Shown: positions 59,445-64,000 of the stretch, piece by piece
Layout: each line of letters begins with the position of its first letter
Position numbering within the stretch: the stretch's first letter is position 1
Origin: Puccinellia tenuiflora
Lineage: Eukaryota; Streptophyta; Magnoliopsida; Poales; Poaceae
Direction of reading: 5' to 3'
DNA length: 64,000 nt
Assembly (NCBI GenBank): GCA_012064385.1
Contig: QRDG01000531.1
Span: forward strand, 571,331 to 635,330
The notes under the pieces: generated by a model
What the model was told of the DNA's origin: nothing
Databases searched by the model: none
Seen by the model: only the letters and a program-made list of their open reading frames with translations
Translations under genes and position numbers: made by a program

Positions 59445-59620
59445 CTATATCTTACACGGGAAATTGAATGTCGAGCCGTTTGTCTTATCTCTCAAGAAAT
59501 TTTAGTTGTGAGTTTGTGGTGCGTGTGTGCTTCACTCTAAATTGTATAACTTGAAGTAGGTGAGCAAGTGCGGAGTTTGTGGTTCTTTTATAGGCACACT
59601 TCTGTATGGAAGCTTACCGT
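59445..59620 (-). promoter_or_regulatory. Promoter/leader module, copy 1
   Basis: The minus strand has a TATA box CCTATAAAAGAAC near 59590-59600, then ACAAACTC-GCA-TTGCTCACC and a leader ending in a donor-like ATAG|GTATGTG near 59440. A paralogous module lies at 63475-63640. Confidence 0.5.
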
Positions 59621-60301
59621 CCAAAACGCACTAGCTAGGTGGGAAGTAAATGCAACCAGTCTCTCTCACACATGACCCTACTCAAGAACATCTGGTGGGT
59701 TTGCGGGTTATTTCTCGAACCTACCGTTTCTTCCAAACAAGTACGCATTGACCTTACATGGCGCAAATCTAGTTGAATGGAAAAAATTAGTATGAATTTA
59801 AACACCTTTTTGGCACGGTCGAACTTGTCCCTTCCTACTATAATGAATAAAAAGTAATATCATGGATATACTTTTGTCTTATTGCGTGGTTTATTAGCAC
59901 GGCAAGAAATGCATATTTTGTTGGGGAGATTCTCATATTGCAGAAACCAAGATCGCCGTGGTAATATTTTAAACATATTGCTACAATTTTTTACTGTTGT
60001 ACTACTAGCTAGGATTTTTTTTTATATAATAGAGCCTTCCCCTTGCAACGAAAAATCTAGCTAGGAATATTTTTTAGGGTGATTTACATAGCAAGTACCG
60101 AAAGGGGCCGACTGGGCAAGAGGAAGCATCTCTTTTTATTTTTTTGAGGGGCCTGTCCGTCACGCATTGTTCATAGCCCATCGGGCCAGAAATCAAAACC
60201 CAGTTAACTAGATTGCCTCGTCGTCCAAGCTGCCCTGCGGCGCGAGGACGTGCAGGCTGGTCGTTCGTTTACTCCCACCTACTGTAGATCGATCCGAGGC
60301 T
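59621..60301. other. Intergenic, upstream of the membrane-protein gene
   Basis: No gene seen. It includes the second copy of the 58170 repeat. The last 60 bases before 60302 form a short GC-rich leader. Confidence 0.4.
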
Positions 60302-60776
60302 ATGGCGGCGGCGGCGGCGGCAACGTCAACTGCACAATCGGAGGCTATGGCTGCGGAATCCGAGGTTATGGCGGCGGCAGCGGCAGCCATGGCCGACTCT
60401 GGGAGAAAGCAGATCTTGGATCACCGAAAGGAAGTGACGAAAAACAAGAAGTACAAGGAATTCAAGGCTCTTCTCATCTATTTTATACTGTATATATATC
60501 TTGCTGGCTATTGTATTTCTGCTCGCGACGATTTATTTCTACCATAAGAACTTCTACGTTGCTCAAGTTAGCCTTATCCTGACGCTCTGGTGGATGATCG
60601 GCGTCGCAACGGTGATCTATCTTATGAAACGGGAATTCCCCGAGATCCCCAGTGTCTGGTGGATAATTAGCGTCGCAGCAGTGACCTTTCTTGTTAAACG
60701 GGAAATCCCCGAGATCCCCAAGCCCGGTGATAATAAGGTGGGAGCGGATCCGGAAGCCAGATTAGTAGAGGAATAA
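60302..60776 (+). pseudogene. Small membrane protein gene, frameshifted in a TA repeat
   Basis: From ATG 60302 (context GAGGCTATGG) the frame encodes an alanine-rich N terminus, then a basic segment (GRKQILDHRKEVTKNKKY) and the start of a hydrophobic helix. At about 60490, within TGTATATATATC, coding moves to another frame (60501-60776). That frame continues the helix (LAIVFLLATIYFY) and adds two more hydrophobic segments containing WWMIGVATVIYLMKREFPEI and WWIISVAAVTFLVKREIPEI. These two are an evident internal duplication of about 26 residues. Joined, it would be a protein of roughly 155 residues with three or four membrane spans. The shift fits gain or loss of TA units and could be an allele-specific or sequencing difference. 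Family and function are not recognised. Confidence 0.6.
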
Positions 60777-60976
60777 GCAGCGGAAGCCACTTTAGAACAA
60801 TATAAGAAGCTACTATTAGCGTGTTCTTGTTTGGAGTTTTAGTGCTATGTGTGGTTGGTGTCTTGTACAATTGACTATTCGTTCGTTGAGTAAAGCTCTT
60901 GGTTCTAGTTGTTTGTGTACTATGACCTCTTGCATCCTGTCTATTACAAATGATCCAATCCTTACTACACTAAAGC

Positions 60977-61240
60977 TCATACAACTTGCTGAGAGAAAAC
61001 TACACTAAAGCTCTGTTTCCAGATTTTCTCAAGGAAAACATGCTCTTGCTCAAGTAACTCCAATGCAGCAATTCTCTGAGCTGAAAACTTTGACTGCTGT
61101 GGTGCTTGACTTGTACCATTTGGTTGAATGTCTGGTGCATCTGCTTGCTTTTGGTACTCTCCATATCTCAAACCATTTTACTGTCCAGAAGTGCCAATTT
61201 GCTGATATGACAATAAGCTTCCATTGTTTTGCATACGTCA
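60977..61240 (-). pseudogene. Coding-like fragment, family unknown
   Basis: The minus strand encodes YQKQADAPDIQPNGTSQAPQ and, further on, KFSAQRIAALELLEQEH, with regular codon use but no start. A TAA lies just upstream and no domain is recognised. It is probably an exon relic. Confidence 0.35.
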
Positions 61241-61249
61241 ATGAATTAG

Positions 61250-62289
61250 TACAGTGTCCTAATTGCTTATTTTCTCATGGATCGCATGGCATTATTAGCT
61301 TTGCAGCTATGGTGCAGTTGTGCGGAAAGAAAAATAAGTCACATGATCAAAGGTGATCGAAGAATATGACACTGGTTACATGTTTTCTCCTTTGTATAAC
61401 CACCAAGCATGGTGATCTTTCACTTTGATCATACCGGTCAAACTCGAAAGGTGATGATTCTCTAAATTTTCTAGTGTAAACCATAATTTTCTCTTTGCTA
61501 TGCATCTGATTGTCATCTTCAACTACAACACTAATTTCCAGAGAAAAATGAACAATACCTTTGTTTAATTTCTCTTTTTTTTCCTTGTTGAGCTGGTTCA
61601 CCCATTTTGTAAAACTGACATGGCACCAAGACAGTTTACCGACAGAAACTGAAAAAAAATGGTGTTACAGTTTCAAGCAGTCCTTATGCATCAAAGGACT
61701 GTTGCACAACATTTTGCCCCAAAGAGTGACAGCACCATCAAAACATTGATCGCGGACCATTGCTGGTTTGCATGCAGCACTTTCTGTAGTAGCTACACTT
61801 TCAGTGTTTTCTTCGTAAAATGCAAAAGCACACAACTGGCTCTGTGTGTTCTTATACATACACCATATGCTCAAGTTCTTGTGTGTTCTTCCTGTTCCAT
61901 ACATTTTCCTCTGTGAACTTGAGCATATGGTGTATCACGGGCATTATACTAGCGGTGCGAAGGCGCGGGGTGCCTGTGATAATGCTCGTTGTGACTTAAC
62001 CGGCTACTTCTTTTGTATGGAAAATTGAGGCGAGTTTACGGTTCATGGTCTCTGTAGGGAATATATGATGAAATAGACCTGCACTGAAAGTACTTACATT
62101 CCTGGCATGTTTGCATCTTCAGCTTCTTCACTTTGATTCTCTGAAGTCCTGATAGTAAATGATACTTTCACATATATACGATACACACACTGTAAGTGGT
62201 CGCATGGATGCATGTATAGCTTATGATTGTTGCCATGGCAGCTAGCTCTCAGTTTAGTTCGTCGTTCAGGTATTATTCTGAATCTAAAT
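61250..62289. other. Intergenic, no gene seen
   Basis: Short open frames only. A local inverted repeat around CTTGAGCATATGGTGTAT (61858-61876 and 61917-61935) could form a hairpin. Confidence 0.4.
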
Positions 62290-62487
62290 TTACATCCGCA
62301 GCTCTCTCTCTCCCTGGTAGAATGTTGTGGTGACTAGGTTTAGTTGACGTGCGACGATGCCATCTTGTGTGCCGTTGTCCAGTGTGCGGTAATGTCTCCT
62401 TTGCCTTTGGGGATCGTCTCGACTCTCGAGGACGCCGGAGTCCATCTGCTCGAAGTGGCTCCCGATGTCGCGCGCCCCCATGGTCAC
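62290..62487 (-). pseudogene. Coding-like fragment, family unknown
   Basis: The minus strand encodes a hydrophilic peptide (GARDIGSHFEQMDSGVLESR onward). The upstream in-frame text (GAAEYERYEHEAD) is separated by a TAG/TAA stop. The composition is protein-like, but the source is not recognised. Confidence 0.35.
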
Positions 62488-63307
62488 CAGTTAGTCCGCT
62501 TCATGCTCGTACCGCTCATACTCCGCGGCACCGTCAAGGCGCACAGACAAAACAACCAAAATCAAGATAGTATCATGAGCAAGAACTGGCTATTTCTGAA
62601 GAAGTGGCAGTTTCTGAAGCTTTGATTGGTTGTAAGCTTCATAATTTTTTTGATCCTTGTAACTTGGGGCGCTTGGACAGGCAGGTGAATTAATTTTAAA
62701 CGATGTTTGCCCGCGCTGAATGAATTTTAATGTGAATACACTCTTGTTTGCAATCAAGAAGAAAAAAGTAGCGCTTTTACAATATTCAACAATGAAAATG
62801 TACAATAATTGGCTTGTTGTATTTTCTTAAGTAAATACCTACATACATATCGCTTATCTAATGCTTACATTATACTGTTGTGTCAAGATCTACTAGACGC
62901 GCACTTGCAACACACGCCATGTATTGGTCGAGTGCTCCAAGCTCATTGTCCTATCAAAAAAAGATTCATTCTTTGAACATGGGCCTCTCTCTTGCGGCTA
63001 GCGAGATTTACTCACGCGAAAAAGGCTACTAATCCTACCACGGTAACACTAATTACGGACGACTAATATTTATTGGATCTAACATATATATTGCAGAGAT
63101 TTCCACTCTTATGCGTATGGTTTTTATAGGAAGGACCTATTGATTGAAGCACTTCTTTCAACACGTAGGAGAACATACCTACCTTTACGTGCGCTTTGAT
63201 AAGTAGGTCGACAAATTTAAAAGTATTTAAATAAGACATCCACTGGTAAGGACAAACGAAAGGAGATAGATACAGGGAACAGTCATAAACCAAGCACCTC
63301 TTCCGAT
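62488..63307. other. Intergenic, no gene seen
   Basis: AT-rich with only short chance frames. Confidence 0.4.
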
Positions 63308-63448
63308 TTATGCTTGTATATGGTCCTGGTGGACATCTTCCACGAAGAAGTCCTCCCGTGCAGAATACACTTCGCATGCTTCATCCACATAAGATTTCAC
63401 AACTTCATTGAATAATCTAAGCAAGAAAACCTTCCGTTCTTCTTGCAT
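63308..63448 (-). CDS. 46-codon ORF behind promoter module copy 2
   Basis: From ATG 63448 to TAA 63308 the minus strand encodes an amphipathic acidic peptide (MQEERKVFLLRLFNEVVKSY, then VDEACEVYSAREDFF). It lies downstream of a TATA box and a donor-like site at about 63474, so it may be part of the second exon or intron-retained text of a decayed gene. No family is recognised. Confidence 0.35.
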   Translation of the reverse strand: MQEERKVFLLRLFNEVVKSYVDEACEVYSAREDFFVEDVHQDHIQA

Positions 63449-63474
63449 ATTAAGAACTCCTGGTGCCTCCCGTA

Positions 63475-63640
63475 CCTATGTTGATCTATCTTACATTGAA
63501 AAACTAATTGTCGAGCATTTGTCTTCTTTTGGGAGAACTTTTTTTATGAGTTGGTAGTGTGTGTGTGCTTCGGTCTAAATTGTACAACTTAAATTAGGTG
63601 AGCAAATGCAGAGTTTGTTGTTCTTTTATAGGCACACCTT
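63475..63640 (-). promoter_or_regulatory. Promoter/leader module, copy 2
   Basis: The minus strand has GTGTGCCTATAAAAGAAC near 63620-63637, then AACAAACTCTGCATTTGCTC and a leader ending GATCAACATAG|GTACGG. It aligns along most of its length with 59445-59620. Confidence 0.5.
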
Positions 63641-63642
63641 CT

Positions 63643-64000
63643 AGTATTTTTTACCAAATCTGGCCGTTTTTTGAAACTAACAACAAATCTGGCCTCTTTG
63701 TGAAACTATTGCCCAAATCTGGCCTCCGGGTCGGCGCCAACGAGGATGGCGCCGACCATGTGCAGACCGACACATGGTCGGCGCCAACAAAACTTGGCAA
63801 AAATTCTTCAAAAGGTTCGGCGCCATTGACGACGGCGCCGACCTCACTTCGGCTGACGGGCTGGCTTGGCGCCGACCTGCACGTGGTCGGCGCCATCCTC
63901 GTTGGCGCCGACCCTAGGGGCCAGATTTGGGCAATAGTTTCACAAAGAGGCCAAATTTGTTATTAGTTTCAAAAAACGGCCAGATTTGGTAAAAAATACC
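63643..64000. mobile_element. Foldback element with long inverted arms at the window edge
   Basis: The left arm from AGTATTTTTTACCAAATCTG and the right arm ending at 64000 are inverted copies over about 100 bp or more (AAATCTGGCC, GAAACTA phrases). The centre repeats the palindrome GGCGCC within GGTCGGCGCC. The target duplication cannot be checked because the right flank is outside the window. Confidence 0.75.

Noticed and set aside
1..64000. tRNA, rRNA and microRNA genes
   Set aside because: No cloverleaf with conserved A and B boxes or rRNA sequence was noticed by eye; tRNAscan-SE or Rfam searches would be needed to exclude them.

Overview
The window looks like grass genomic DNA, most probably a Triticeae chromosome (wheat, Aegilops or barley type). 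Three things point there: a solo LTR of the Angela/BARE-1 Copia group, Athila-like Gypsy primer-binding sites, and dense nested transposons separated by a few short genes and gene relics. No bacterial or organellar features are visible. These assignments rest on recognised sequence motifs, not on any search.

Layout. 1-2010: 5' end of a minus-strand Gypsy element. 2224-2369: Tourist-like MITE. 2902-3657: the best intact gene, an uncharacterised lysine/glutamate-rich protein with a probable 5'-UTR intron. 5.4-12.1 kb: a probable minus-strand transcription unit with a TATA box, small exon candidates and a solo Copia LTR (8801-9182). 12.3-17.2 kb: small DNA elements (Mutator-type and hAT MITEs, Helitron-like ends, a minisatellite), the Angela-type solo LTR (14984-16888) and a foldback element.

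17.2-38.2 kb is a composite Gypsy array read on the minus strand as truncated LTR, gag, LTR, gag. Its right-hand gag is split by a 9.5-kb Athila-like LTR element without visible pol (24866-34340). The 3' LTR of that element carries a 1584-bp Helitron (25278-26861), and the sister LTR preserves the empty site. At 38.2-39.3 kb lies a CYP71-clan cytochrome P450 pseudogene. Its promoter is split by two head-to-tail Helitrons (39370-47172); joining the flanks restores a TATA box. From 47.5 kb come a Harbinger-like fragment and a 3' part of a Copia element (48106-54378) with an extra ORF downstream of pol. A single N at 54379 marks an uncertain junction. 54.4-58.0 kb holds two related GC-rich elements and an (AT)n tract. 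58-64 kb holds gene relics, a frameshifted small membrane-protein gene and a terminal foldback element.

Functionally the window is mostly a record of transposition and repair. Only two protein-coding loci look host-derived and recent (2902-3657 and 60302-60776), and the second has a frameshift. Target-site duplications and empty sites give a relative order for many insertions.
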